64,000 nucleotides of DNA, taken from contig CAJQUN010000001.1 of NCBI GenBank assembly GCA_907163345.1, positions 2,914,001 through 2,978,000 of the forward strand, in the 5' to 3' direction. Numbering within the stretch: position 1 is the stretch's first letter; the number at the start of each line of letters is the position of its first letter. Shown piece after piece: positions 47,301 to 53,725 of the stretch. Made by a program: the position numbers and the translations under genes. The notes under the pieces were generated by a model, which made no database searches, was not told where the DNA came from, and was given only the letters and a program-made list of their open reading frames with translations. The DNA comes from Haberlea rhodopensis (Eukaryota; Streptophyta; Magnoliopsida; Lamiales; Gesneriaceae).

Positions 47301-49329
47301 GAAGAGATATTCAAGGATTTTGCCGAATGCATAGACAGGGTTACCAGGTTCCAGGACAAGGAGGACGACTGGGAGTGGCGTCATGATATATCTAAACATT
47401 ACACGGTGGCTTCGGCTTATTCTTTACTGCAAGATTCAGTATCCCCAGATCCTCCTAATTTGGTGATGGCTGATGCTTTTGAGCATATCTGGAAGAGTTT
47501 TGCCCCGAACAGAGTGATTACTTTGATATGGAGGATTTTGAGAGATCGAGTTCCAACAAAAGTCAATCTGAGGAAAAGAAACATTTTAATAGGTGATCCG
47601 CTCCATCTATGTGTTTTTTGCAAATCTGTTGAGGAAGCAACAAGTCATTTGTTTTTTGAGTGTGGGGAATCTTATATGATTTGGATGCAATGTTATGAAT
47701 GGCTCGGATTCTCAGTGGTACTTCATCAGGAACCTCACTCTCACTTGTATCATCATATGGGATTATGGAATCATAACAGGGGTCGCAAAGAATGGATGAC
47801 AATTTGGCAGACGATTTTATGGACAATATGGCTGGCTAGAAACAAAATAGTTTTCAGATCTACTGACGAGGGGTGTCAAGATAGTTTGGAATTAATCAGA
47901 TATCGGAGTTGGTTCTGGATCAAAAATCTTAGACATTTCTCTTATTCACTGACTGACTGGATTAGGGAGCCGTTGTTTTGTTTGCTGAATTAGAGGTTTT
48001 ATTAATGTGTTGGATGTAATACTTTTTATTTCTTTTTTCTTTATTTTGGTTGTATTTGGTTGTATTTTTGGAGTACTCCTAGTGATAGTGCTCTTTTTAA
48101 TAAATTTATTTGCCTGATCAAAAAAAAAAAATGTTTAACATCCAGATAATAACTGACCTATTAGTGAATGAAGTTTTTTCACGGCCTTCGACTTTTCAGT
48201 GTAGTAGTGTGATACAGATATTTTATTCAGCTTTATTATCATAGATTAAGTAGTATCTGCATCTTTAGATTTTCCTTTTCTTCTTTATGCATAGAATGTC
48301 TAACAAATAATTCATTTCTTTCTCCCAAATCGGTTGATGTATCTGGGTTCATGAAATCATATTCATCTATTACTATCTATCATATTAAAATTATAAATTG
48401 ATTCTACAAAAATGGTAGATCATAGGATGAACATTTGAGATATGTAATTACATACTGGTCTGTGTTGATCTCTCACTTGCTTTACATCTTTTGCAGGTAA
48501 ATTTTTCCTGTATCTCCTTTTTATGTTTCTTACATTCACATATTTCACTTTTTACGGAATGATGGTCGTTGGTCTTACTCCCACTCAACACTTGGCTTCT
48601 GTCATTTCCTCGGCGTTTTATTCATTATGGAATCTCCTCTCAGGATTCCTTGTTCCAAAACCTGTGAGTACTTTCCCTTATCTAATTTCCTAATATTAAA
48701 TGTAGCAGTGTGCAAGTTCAATAGCATTTAGGGTAACTAAATTTGGTTCTCAACTTATTCTCCAGTTTCTTTACAAGACATGAGCTTGACATTTGCAGTA
48801 AAATGTATAGCGAAACGTTTTTCATCTCTTTTGACTTCTGAATGAAAAGAGTAGCAAAGTGAGCGGTGTAAAGTCCCATTCTATATTTAACTTTAGTTCA
48901 GTGCTTTAAGAAAGAGAGCATGCAAGTTCTAACAAAGGACAATATATATTGTTGGATAATACTTCCAAAGTTATCTATCCCAAATGATTTTTAAAAACCA
49001 AATAGTTTGTTCGACTTTAATTTTATTTGAAATTTAATATTGTTCTAATAAATTTGATTCAGCAAATTCCTGGATGGTGGTTATGGTTCTATTATGTCTG
49101 CCCAATTGCTTGGACTTTACGGGGTATAATAACATCCCAGCTGGGTGATGTTGAGACGATGGTTGTAGGACCTGGATTCGAAGGTTCAGTGAAGGACTTC
49201 ATTGATAAACGGTTTGGTTATGGTCCGGGGATGTTTGGAGTTACAGTAGCTGTGTTAGTTGGATTTAGCCTTTTATTCTTTTCCGTGTTTGCAGTCTCTC
49301 TCAAAGTTATCAATTTCCAGAGAAGGTGA
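11369..49329 (+). CDS. ABCG31: Full-size ABCG (PDR) transporter, ABCG31/PDR3 type
   Basis: Exons: 11369-11703, 11903-12023, 12104-12192, 13044-13128, 16120-16282, 27948-28024, 28105-28249, 29307-29608, 29678-29959, 30244-30560, 30642-30802, 30877-30980, 31076-31232, 31777-31839, 31930-32024, 32105-32437, 32538-32828, 32904-32987, 33348-33481, 33581-33808, 37293-37464, 37822-37909, 48497-48663, 49063-49329. All introns are GT-AG and phases join to 1419 codons plus TGA. Domain order is NBD1-TMD1-NBD2-TMD2. NBD1 has Walker A GPPGSGKST (188-196), signature VSGGQRKR (328-335) and Walker B LFMDE (to 353). NBD2 has GSSGAGKTT (864-872), LSTEQRKR (971-978) and IIFMDEP (to 997). The conserved PDR phrases RTVFYREKAAGMY and WKQNLVYWRSP are present, and the C-terminus ends NFQRR. 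The N-terminus (MASSNGSEFFELDVE) resembles Arabidopsis ABCG31. That plasma-membrane exporter is linked to ABA export from endosperm and to pollen-coat steryl glycosides. Start: the ATG at 11369; the open frame begins two codons earlier at a TTG. Coding sequence appears intact despite TE-filled introns 4, 5, 20 and 22. Confidence 0.93.
13456..13955 (-). repeat. 3' LTR (left) of the intron 4 copia derivative
   Basis: Similar to 15437-15924 throughout, sharing ACTCTCAAATCAGGAGAAAA, CATAGCATACTAAGAATTTT and the end GTACCATCA. The left terminus has drifted from TGTTGAG to CATTAGG. Confidence 0.8.
14350..15210 (-). pseudogene. gag: gag remnant of the intron 4 copia derivative
   Basis: Minus-strand reading yields a UBN2-type copia gag in pieces: an N-terminal part with QLVEKFDRKISFGLWQVQF, a middle part with FHTLRINDGITISDYLSVL, and a knuckle region CWECRQPSHIKK. 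Stops and frame changes separate the pieces. It is non-functional. Confidence 0.65.
15437..15924 (-). repeat. 5' LTR (right) of the intron 4 copia derivative
   Basis: On the plus strand it begins TGTTGAGAATTTG and ends GTACCATCA, followed by AATAT. It lies next to the decayed primer-binding site, so it is the element's 5' LTR. Confidence 0.8.
16283..16743. other. Start of ABCG31 intron 5, no feature seen
   Basis: AT-rich intron sequence following the exon 5 donor (AG|GTATGC). Nothing recognisable precedes the Helitron-like end. Confidence 0.4.
16744..17099 (+). mobile_element. Small non-autonomous Helitron-like element
   Basis: It starts TCTATACTATATAATACG, a common 5' end of plant Helitrons, and ends GACTAG (CTRR), with host A before and host T after. 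Helitrons insert between A and T without target duplication. A short CGCA/TGCG pairing lies just before the CTAG end, but the terminal stem is weak. It is 356 bp with no coding capacity. Confidence 0.55.
17234..18837. mobile_element. 1.6 kb element with long imperfect terminal inverted repeats
   Basis: The left end GATAATTACATCCACACCCC..TCGACTTTG..AGAAATTTC is repeated in inverse at the right end (GATAATTACATCTATATTCC..TCGATTTTGGC..TAGAAACTTCC on the minus strand). The interior is noncoding and AT-rich, with a hAT-like one-ended TAGGGGTGAGCATTC at 17936. No clear target duplication was found. It may be a non-autonomous Mutator-like or other DNA element; the class is unassigned. Confidence 0.55.
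18838..20216. other. ABCG31 intron 5, AT-rich, no gene seen
   Basis: Very AT-rich intron DNA with short homopolymer runs. No conserved protein segment and no clear repeat border until the LTR at 20217. Confidence 0.4.
20217..20688 (+). repeat. 5' LTR of the intron 5 copia element
   Basis: Pairs with 26870-27305. The terminal TG has become CG here. It contains the U5 motif CCGAACCACGTAAATCTTGT common in TNT1-type LTRs, and ends CCAACA before AC and the primer-binding site. It has a 25 bp segment near its end (about 20655-20680) that the 3' LTR lacks. Confidence 0.9.
20871..21458 (+). CDS. gag: Copia gag open frame, copy 1 of 3 (truncated C-terminus)
   Basis: 195 residues from the ATG at 20871 (the open frame begins upstream at a TTG, which is not a likely start). 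It encodes the copia capsid-like gag domain: KLNGSDFGFWKMQIEDYM at the start, a helical centre with HLNELNTVTIQLNSVKIDF, then FRDLVLSEEIRRYKVKR and a stop. In relatives the frame continues into a CCHC knuckle. Here the stop after a frame change cuts the knuckle off. It is identical to copies 2 and 3. Confidence 0.8.
   Translation: MEVMAANEGKINIEKLNGSDFGFWKMQIEDYMYQKSIYQLLSCVKPEGIKDEEWALLDRKALGVMRLTLSRNVAFNIAKENTTASLMAALSSMYEKPPASNKVHLMRRLFNMRMVEDGSIAQHLNELNTVTIQLNSVKIDFDDEVRALIFFSSLPESWNAAITAVSSSSRSNKLKFDDFRDLVLSEEIRRYKVKR
21919..22506 (+). CDS. gag: Copia gag open frame, copy 2 of 3
   Basis: The predicted protein is identical to the frames at 20871 and 22967, with only silent changes such as TCA/TCG. 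It has its own upstream primer-binding site and leader. It lacks the zinc knuckle and is followed directly by the linker and the next LTR fragment. Confidence 0.8.
   Translation: MEVMAANEGKINIEKLNGSDFGFWKMQIEDYMYQKSIYQLLSCVKPEGIKDEEWALLDRKALGVMRLTLSRNVAFNIAKENTTASLMAALSSMYEKPPASNKVHLMRRLFNMRMVEDGSIAQHLNELNTVTIQLNSVKIDFDDEVRALIFFSSLPESWNAAITAVSSSSRSNKLKFDDFRDLVLSEEIRRYKVKR
22967..23554 (+). CDS. gag: Copia gag open frame, copy 3 of 3, followed out of frame by the knuckle
   Basis: Same 195 residues as the other two copies. Only this copy is followed by the rest of the element. The zinc knuckle CWKCGQPGHYKNQC (near 23650) is read in another frame that overlaps the end of this one. The gag-to-knuckle link is therefore broken by a frame change already present in all three units. 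Confidence 0.8.
   Translation: MEVMAANEGKINIEKLNGSDFGFWKMQIEDYMYQKSIYQLLSCVKPEGIKDEEWALLDRKALGVMRLTLSRNVAFNIAKENTTASLMAALSSMYEKPPASNKVHLMRRLFNMRMVEDGSIAQHLNELNTVTIQLNSVKIDFDDEVRALIFFSSLPESWNAAITAVSSSSRSNKLKFDDFRDLVLSEEIRRYKVKR
23555..26814 (+). pseudogene. pol: pol remnant of the intron 5 copia element
   Basis: Successive open pieces encode the knuckle and protease (WVLDSGASFHAT, about 23787), a GAG-pre-integrase region, integrase pieces (HSDVWGPT near 24340 and TPQHNGAAERMNRTL near 24620), RT (FEQLDVKTAFLHGD; catalytic YVDDMLVAGS near 25850) and RNase H (STTEAEYVAVTEASKE, then LYSDIQSAIHLAKN). Stops at about 23946, 24576, 24905, 25410, 25509 and 26536, plus frame changes, break it. The LGHMSEKAMK zinc-binding start of integrase is visible. 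Confidence 0.9.
26870..27305 (+). repeat. 3' LTR of the intron 5 copia element
   Basis: It begins TGTTAGTCAAATG after the purine-rich GGGAGAT and ends CCAACA. TATA-like CTCTATAAATAGAG at about 27041 marks the likely promoter; the 5' LTR has the weaker CTCTATAACTGGAG. Confidence 0.9.
27453..27730 (+). repeat. Two-copy tandem duplication, 140 bp period
   Basis: CATCAAAGTGATCTCAGCATG..TTTTCTCCTTGTTGAGA and the following AATAACTGAAGAAAA occur twice, offset by 140 bp, with scattered changes. Noncoding, in ABCG31 intron 5, about 220 bp before exon 6. Confidence 0.8.
28250..29306. other. ABCG31 intron 7, nothing recognised
   Basis: About 1 kb of AT-rich intron DNA between exons 7 and 8. No transposon borders or protein-like frame were seen. 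Confidence 0.4.
34202..34500. mobile_element. hAT-like MITE in ABCG31 intron 20
   Basis: The left end TAGAGATGAGCATTCGGTA pairs with the right end, whose minus strand reads TAGGCGTGAGCAAAAGCTCGG. The interior is noncoding with repeated CCGAA/TTCGG. The 8 bp flanks (AGTAGCAC and ACTACCGC) match at only 5 of 8 positions, so the target duplication is decayed or absent. A one-ended relative starts at 17936. Confidence 0.6.
34620..35880 (-). pseudogene. RTE-type LINE fragment (endonuclease half), antisense in ABCG31 intron 20
   Basis: Minus-strand pieces give an APE-type endonuclease: ASWNVGSLIGRLAELVETM, then CMQETKWVGEKA, GYKLWYIGNDKNRNGVGVMV, VISAYTP, IFIGGDFNGHVG, and further down DRMINRVKCLNC. 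This phrase set matches RTE-clade LINEs, which databases often mislabel as craniofacial development protein. Stops and frame changes divide it at about 35497, 35250 and 35000. The reverse transcriptase is absent. Confidence 0.8.
36075..36893 (+). pseudogene. pol: Ty3/gypsy RT-RNase H fragment in ABCG31 intron 20
   Basis: It begins at the RT catalytic region (FIDDISVYSKTKKDHKEHL), continues through SKCEFWLDRVMFLGHVIS and GLAGYYKRFIEGFSHIA, then RNase H (VVCADALAKGLECVLMQE, IAYASRQLRPHE), and stops near NQVADVLSQK. Stops at 36129, 36611 and 36808 break it. There are no LTRs. It is flanked on both sides by CGAGCCGAACTCGA-rich repeat sequence of hAT-MITE style (about 35900-36070 and 36895-36978, ending TACACCCCTA), so it may sit inside such an element. 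Confidence 0.85.
38171..38308 (+). mobile_element. Tiny 5'-truncated LINE in ABCG31 intron 22
   Basis: Only the 3' end is left. A T-rich stretch, GTACCGCTGGTACTTTTTAT and TTACTTGCCTGAT resemble the 3' end of the L1 at 48064-48119, then comes an A8 tail. It is flanked by a 9 bp duplication AAGGATTGA (38162-38170 and 38307-38315, sharing the end of the tail). Confidence 0.7.
38340..38830 (+). repeat. 5' LTR of the intron 22 copia element
   Basis: Begins TGTTGGATTAGTATTCAAC and ends CCCTAACA. It contains CACCTATAAATAGGC (TATA box) near 38527 and GA-rich GAGAGAGAG after it. It matches 41834-42343. Confidence 0.92.
39060..41725 (+). pseudogene. pol: gag-pol remnant of the intron 22 copia element
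   Basis: The gag tail reads in pieces. The knuckle is CWKCGQPGHYKNQS, with the last Cys lost to Ser. Protease is VLDSGASFHAT (about 39518). Integrase spans VHSDVWGPA, FVTFIDDHSRKVWVYF, then a break at 40206, then PSTPQHNDVAERMNRTL. After 40905 the frame jumps to RT's last part (KDLGPAKQILGMRITK) and RNase H (DADFAGEIDRRRSTTGYVF, SDSQSAIHIAKN). Stops lie at 40206, 40678 and 41666. It is not functional. Confidence 0.9.
41834..42343 (+). repeat. 3' LTR of the intron 22 copia element
   Basis: Preceded by the purine tract GTGGGAGAT. It starts TGTTGGATTAG and ends CCTTGACA, followed by TGAAG. It carries the full U5 motif GTGGACGTAGGCGAGTTTTG that is shortened in the 5' LTR. Confidence 0.92.
42417..44315 (+). 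CDS. L1 LINE ORF1 protein with RRM domain
   Basis: 632 residues from the ATG at 42417; the upstream in-frame ATG at 42363 lies in host flank, outside the element. The N-terminus is basic and proline-rich. An RRM-like fold spans about residues 80-165 (FFFTNFPEGWHSSEMFKTF, RNP1-like GKKFGFVRF). Then follows a conserved region with GPMVIIYADDKQLL, WVNCKGVPAHAWN and FFSWLAGTMGKLL, and an acidic, low-complexity C-terminal third. No CCHC knuckle is visible. An RRM in ORF1 is typical of the BNR-like L1 subclade of plants. The protein would bind LINE RNA. The frame is intact. Confidence 0.88.
   Translation: MERLALVRENLRGKAKIYPNPNPNSRDLHPRPHPKPHFPTHSERERAFPSHYVSSRELGIGSSKPMQTAHPFKHQRSIPEFQRRFQEDTIHFFFTNFPEGWHSSEMFKTFQKLGDVREVFIPTKRDIRGKKFGFVRFKDVTDITRLEADLNQIWIGSFKIRANAARFDRSSKLAPINRDPHLIPEGKMGIRNGKSYAEIIPDNNISKVSNTPNFDSTKRAVLHFNTRQEEREWLEGCIVGKLHKPEDQVSAQQDLTLNGYGKARIIPLGGPMVIIYADDKQLLQDLLTETNDWLGLWFTEMYIWSKSMNIHPREVWVNCKGVPAHAWNLRFFSWLAGTMGKLLTVSEETLSKDRMDCGRFLISTHNLAFINKVIRINIDGIEVDIRAMEDLCNRSVREHEEELSHRKGRVHQSWESPNSPSSQSFSSNGVIQETIWPEAVMEKDQDIELNEQRSNLFKMEAEREVKDMALNLGLQEFSNISAKEPADNRVQSSEVEYSNNNYRSPRVTSQLLVVGNDVHQFKTPSIEKKTEEDTLRFGNTYQRRRKCSEPHSNSMLCRGMQTTSLSDLLTKDQDQIREAKELWNIGKRIGIIGSGNDKEIIQRLLEMEKRDVQAFGEAEMRKSTVGDAEVIQ
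44312..47993 (+). pseudogene. L1 LINE ORF2 (endonuclease-reverse transcriptase) with one frameshift
   Basis: It starts with ATG overlapping the ORF1 stop. Endonuclease motifs: SFNVRGLGG, LCLQETKLD, CGDFNAIRS, FSDHCAIML. RT motifs: KSPGPDGYNMGFIKKFW, FRPISLIGCVYKVLAKLLA, GIRQGDPLSPFLF and catalytic FADD near residue 683. Close to 46600 a one-base change shifts the frame (first frame stops at 46654). The second frame, from about 46600 to 47993, resumes with RKRLAVWEDKSLSLGGRM and runs through the zf-RVT region (CVFCKSVEEATSHLFFEC) to the stop. Otherwise uninterrupted. One FEKAYDSVNW-type motif here reads FEKPYDSVNW. Confidence 0.9.
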
Positions 49330-50256
49330 TATTTCTACTTGTAGGTAGGAAACAACAGAAATACATCCATGTGCAATTGAACAATCTTTCTTCATGATAA
49401 TGATAGCAAACTTGTTAATAAATATAAATTTTCTTGGCACTTTTGAACTGTTTTCAACCATCAGAATTTTCCTCAAAATTTGTCTTTTCCAATACATTTT
49501 TGTAACTGGTAAACTGCCCAAAATTGAAATATTTAGTGGGAATCTTATTTTTTGTTCTGTAACCATGCAAATAAATTAGTTATGGTATGTTTGTTTGAAT
49601 CATTTTTCCATCACTCCATCAATAGTTGTCATGAAACTTTGTTCCTATTGTCATGAAGCTTTTTTCGTAACCTTCAGCCCTGACTTGTGAGGAAATTTTT
49701 AAGAAAAGAGGCACGATTTGGGAAAGAGGTGTTGGTCTAAATTCTTCCAGCACAAATATGTTTTCTTCTGTATATTTTGAAGGGTCAGAAAATTCTAAGT
49801 TGCTCACTACGATCCGGTTCTGGTTCGGGTTAATTTAAAAAATGACAGGCCAAACCTTATTTATTTATTTATTTATAACCTTCATCGATTAAAATCATAT
49901 GATGCAATTCATTGCACAAAGTTATTTTGGTCTTTCAAAAAAATGAAAAAATTAACCGATGGCATTTCTAAAATTATACCCGTTCCGTATCTAGCCTTGG
50001 ATATTTTACTATTCTAAAACTATGAGGTGTAACTACTTGGGAAATTTAGGTGGATGAGCTCCTTACAAACTTCGATACAAGAACCTCTGGTTAAAATATA
50101 TTTACTCACAAAGATGCACTCAGAAAGCATGGGCTTTATATTTTTAACCTCATTGAGTAAACTCCGCGAACACATTATCAAGCTTATCGCCATCCTAATA
50201 AGTGCATACCTACCTTAACCTAATGCAATGCTCTGGGTTCAAAGTAAAGATGTCAA
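49330..50256. other. 3' flank of ABCG31, no gene seen
   Basis: AT-rich sequence including the likely 3' UTR of ABCG31. No protein-like frame was noted. Confidence 0.4.
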
Positions 50257-50485
50257 ACGGAGCGAACGACACGAGGCACAAAATGAGAACGGCGGAGCGG
50301 CACGACACGACCCGTTTTGTTGTAGTGTCGTACCGTGCCGGGCCAAGGGATGCCAGCCCGAGCGGACGGCACGAGGTACGAAACGAGTATGGCGGAGCGG
50401 CACGACACGGCCCGTTTTGCTGCAGTGTCGTGTCGTGCCGGGTCAAGGGATGCTAGCCCGTGGGCTGGCACAACACGGTACAACT
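50257..50485. repeat. GC-rich two-copy tandem repeat, 100 bp period
   Basis: GGAGCG.ACG.CACGAGG.AC.AAA.GAG..GGCGGAGCGGCACGACACG..CCGTTTTG..GCAGTGTCGT occurs at about 50259 and 50359 with an exact 100 bp offset, followed by a third partial (GGCACAACACGGTAC). It is sharply GC-richer than its surroundings. GTGCCGGGC and GGCACGACACG are complementary motifs, as in the interior of some plant hAT MITEs. The left edge AGATGTCAAACGG would suit such an element, but no target duplication was found. Open frames on both strands here are composition artefacts. Confidence 0.7.
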
Positions 50486-52825
50486 GTTTACTTTTTTTTT
50501 AATTAATCAGCTATCGCTAGCCAATTATGTGGCGATCGATCGTCTTGATTTTTGTAATGAATTTTTCAGTGAGACTAGGTTAAAACTATCATTCATTTAG
50601 CATACTCGAAGACCCTCAAGATATCGCATGTGTATCAAATTTGAAGGCATGCGTGTTGCAAGTGGACTGTAATTCGGCATTCTGGGAATTTTATTCCGAA
50701 TTTGTTGTCGGTCTTCAAATAAAAATTGTAGGTCTTTTCTTTCTTTTGAATTTAAAAAAAAAAAAGAACTTAATTTGGGCTTCTTTCGAATTAGTTATGA
50801 ATTTTTGAAATTAAGTGCTCAATCTATATCCTGCATGTGGGCGAAAATGCCATGCAGTGTGTTTCTTCGGGTTCCTGAGCATTTTTGAAAAATGGGTCAG
50901 GCTGAAAATGTAGGAAAAATCGTTTAGGGTCATATTTTTAAGTTAGGTTTGATTCAATACACTTTTTGAGCACTTAGTGTCATTTTGGATTTTATTTGAC
51001 CAGGTTAATAGACTCCGGGTTTACTCGAGGAGGTTTCGGTAGTTTAGTCTTGGTCTGAGGTACGTTGAAAGATCTACAACATTTATTTGAAGACAAAAAT
51101 CAATATCGAAAGTATAATTTGTCAAAAGTTCGGATTTCTACACTGCATGTGCATTCACAGCACATGCAGAGTCGAATCTGATGCCTCTTAGTAAAATGAG
51201 TATATCTCACTCATTTCAAGTCCAAATAGTTTCAAATTTTAACCACAGGACGACAACACCTATATCTACAACTTTTGTTTGAGGCTCAAAGACAGATTCA
51301 GAAGTTACAGAACTCGAAAGTATGGGACAACTTTCTGCATGCAACCATAGTTTCTGCTGAAACTTAGGATAGCATGAGTTCTTCTCTTTTTACAAAACAA
51401 GACTCAAAAATTCGAACCCTATTTGTAAAAATTCGAAGATTAGGAATAAAAAGAGGATGATATACCTCTCAAGCTTTCAAAAACACCACACCCTTGAAGC
51501 TCTTCTAATTTCCTATCCAAAACCAAGCTTGCATGCAAGTTTTGGGAAGATTTTGATGTAGGAAAAATGGTGGTGCTTACTTCGAATTTAATGGAGGAGA
51601 GGAGAGAAGGTTGGCTTGCTTTTTGGAGTGGAGAAGATGATAGATATCAGATATGATTAAGGCAAGCAATTCCAAGGCATTAAAAGGGTGATAGGCGTGA
51701 GTTACAAGGCCTCCCATGCCAATTTTTTATCATTTTCCTCCACTTCTAAGGCCATGTGTCTCCATGATGTGTCCATGGTGATGTGGACATAGTGGTGGCC
51801 GAAAATATAGCATTAAAAAGTATAATTTGATGTATTTTATGTTAGTTATAATTTGGTGTTGAGATCCGGAACACTTCAACTCGAATTCTTCGCTTTTAAT
51901 CACCCGGGTTTACGAACTCAAGGTTAAGCGTACTTAATTAATAACGGGGTTAAATATCGGGGCCTTACACTTCCATAATTTGAGGGCCCGATCCTAATAT
52001 GGTGTTTAATTATCACACAGTGATTAATTTACGTAAACAACGGAAGAATTTCAAACGTCTTCTTAAATGGCCCTAAAAAATTTTCGCTTTGAAGATACAT
52101 ATATATATTTATATCAAAATATATATATATATAATTCTAGTTAAGCCATTCATTCGCAGATAATAAAACAACATGATTCAAAGCTATTGCAAAGTCCCGA
52201 AAATATCAGATCCCGAGTACAACATACACGGGGCATACCCCGGTAAATTTATTTTGTTTTTAAAAATCTGGGAAAGAAAAACCAACTTAACCTGAGCTCT
52301 TCATCATGGAGCTCGGGTATCTCTTGATGCGTCACCAAAAGCATCATCACCACGTCCTCCTGTAACGCCTGTCATGCCCGAACAACAAAAGACATGACAG
52401 CCCCCCACAAAGGGGGTCAGTACCCTAGTACGAGAAATAAATAGATCATGTTAAATGACAAAGTATCATGCAATGCATACCAAGTATGAATGCGATGCAT
52501 GATTGGTACAAGGGAATCGAATATCAAGATAACAAAATCGGAGTCCAAATAAAGGTATCATCAAATCATCATAGAGGGAAAATAAGTTAAGTATAAATGT
52601 TTTTTAATACCGTTCATTTTGACCTTTGAGTTGATTGATTGTAATTGGGATCTATTGGCCACTAAAGATTTAAATATCAATGCAATTCAATACCCCTATT
52701 TATAATAATTGAATCTAGAGACTCAGCTTTAATTAGTTGCATATAGATAGTTGGCCAATTGGTGACTTCTACATTTCATTAATTATATCATGAAATAAAC
52801 GGTTATCATGTAGAAAATAAGTTCT
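50486..52825. other. Intergenic, probable Ty3/gypsy LTR debris
   Basis: No gene. The stretches around 51050-51350 (ATCTACAACATTTATTTGAAG, ATGAGTATATCTCACTCATT), 51870-51970 (CGGGGTTAAATATCGGGGCC) and 52370-52430 (TGTAACGCCTGTCATGCC, CCCCCCACAAAGGGGGTCAG) read like plant gypsy LTR and flanking material. I found no matching LTR pair or coding remains. Low confidence. Confidence 0.3.
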
Positions 52826-52987
52826 CAAGTTGCAAAGCATGATCTCGTTGACCTAGAATGCATGCTCGGATACGGATTTTTTCAATATTAGTCCAAAATA
52901 ATGTTTCAAGTTGCAAATCATGATCTCGTTGACTTGGAATGCATGCTAGGATATTGGCTTTTCCAATATTAGTCCAACCTTTTAGAA
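52826..52987 (+). repeat. Two-copy tandem duplication, 81 bp period
   Basis: CAAGTTGCAAAGCATGATCTC..GAATGCATGCT.GGATA..CAATATTAGTCCAA occurs at 52826 and again at 52907 with a few changes. Noncoding spacer upstream of F2KP. Confidence 0.8.
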
Positions 52988-53725
52988 CTAATCAATCCAA
53001 CAAAAATATTTTTAATTTATAATAGTCCCACATAGATGTTTTAACAATTTAGTCGTACATAAATTATTTTTAACAAAATCACTTTTAATCAAGAATAGTT
53101 CCACATAGACGACTAAAAACAAAAGTTTGGGACTAGTATTGCTTAAAAACAAAAGTTTGAGACTATTTTTTTATTAAAAATAATTTTTATGAGATTATAT
53201 TTGATTAGTGCTAAAAGTTTTGATATTATTGTAAAGACACATATTCTATGAGACAATTTTTAAAATTTAATCTTATACGTTGTCGTTCGTATCTGACATA
53301 TGCATCTAGTCCTAAAAGAATAACCGAATGTTATAGAAATTTATTATTTAAATTGAAATTTTAATTCGTTAGAACTCAAAAAAAAAAATTATGAAATTAT
53401 ATAATTTCCTATTTAATTACTCATCTCCTCCTGATTTTGTTCCTAGTACGTACAATTTTCATTTTTCACTTACAAGTTTGTCAACTAGAGCTCGATGGAG
53501 CTGGTCTGTTCTCCGGTCCAGGCCCACGTGGCTAGTGTGGCCCACATTATTATCCTAACCAGAAAGAATCCCATAGCCAAGCAGAGAATCAATGCAATAG
53601 CATCGTAATATCCACGATTCAATTCTTATCCCCAATTTCTTATGTCTTTCGGTTTCCATCCATAAACTCTTGCTATGGAATAAGGAGGAGGAAAAAGATT
53701 CACACAGTGTGTTAGTATCGTGAAT
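52988..53725. other. Upstream region of F2KP
   Basis: AT-rich spacer that becomes GC-richer from about 53490. The probable 5' UTR lies within the last 150 bases. No promoter motif could be assigned with confidence. Confidence 0.35.

Larger units (their letters stand above)
42399..48130 (+). mobile_element. Near-intact L1-type LINE (RRM/BNR-like) in ABCG31 intron 22
   Basis: A 5.7 kb non-LTR element with an 18 bp target duplication ATGTTTAACATCCAGATA (42381-42398 and 48131-48148) and an oligo-A tail (about 48120-48130). ORF1 (42417-44315) and ORF2 (from 44312) overlap by ATGA. ORF2 has endonuclease, reverse transcriptase and a C-terminal Cys/His region, with one frameshift. It is inserted only 51 bp from the copia element and in the same direction as the host gene. 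The clean target repeat and nearly open frames point to a fairly young insertion. Confidence 0.95.

Noticed and set aside
50210..50506. Four overlapping frames of 76-92 codons on both strands
   Set aside because: They coincide with the GC-rich tandem repeat, are arginine- and cysteine-rich on every frame, and lack any family signature.
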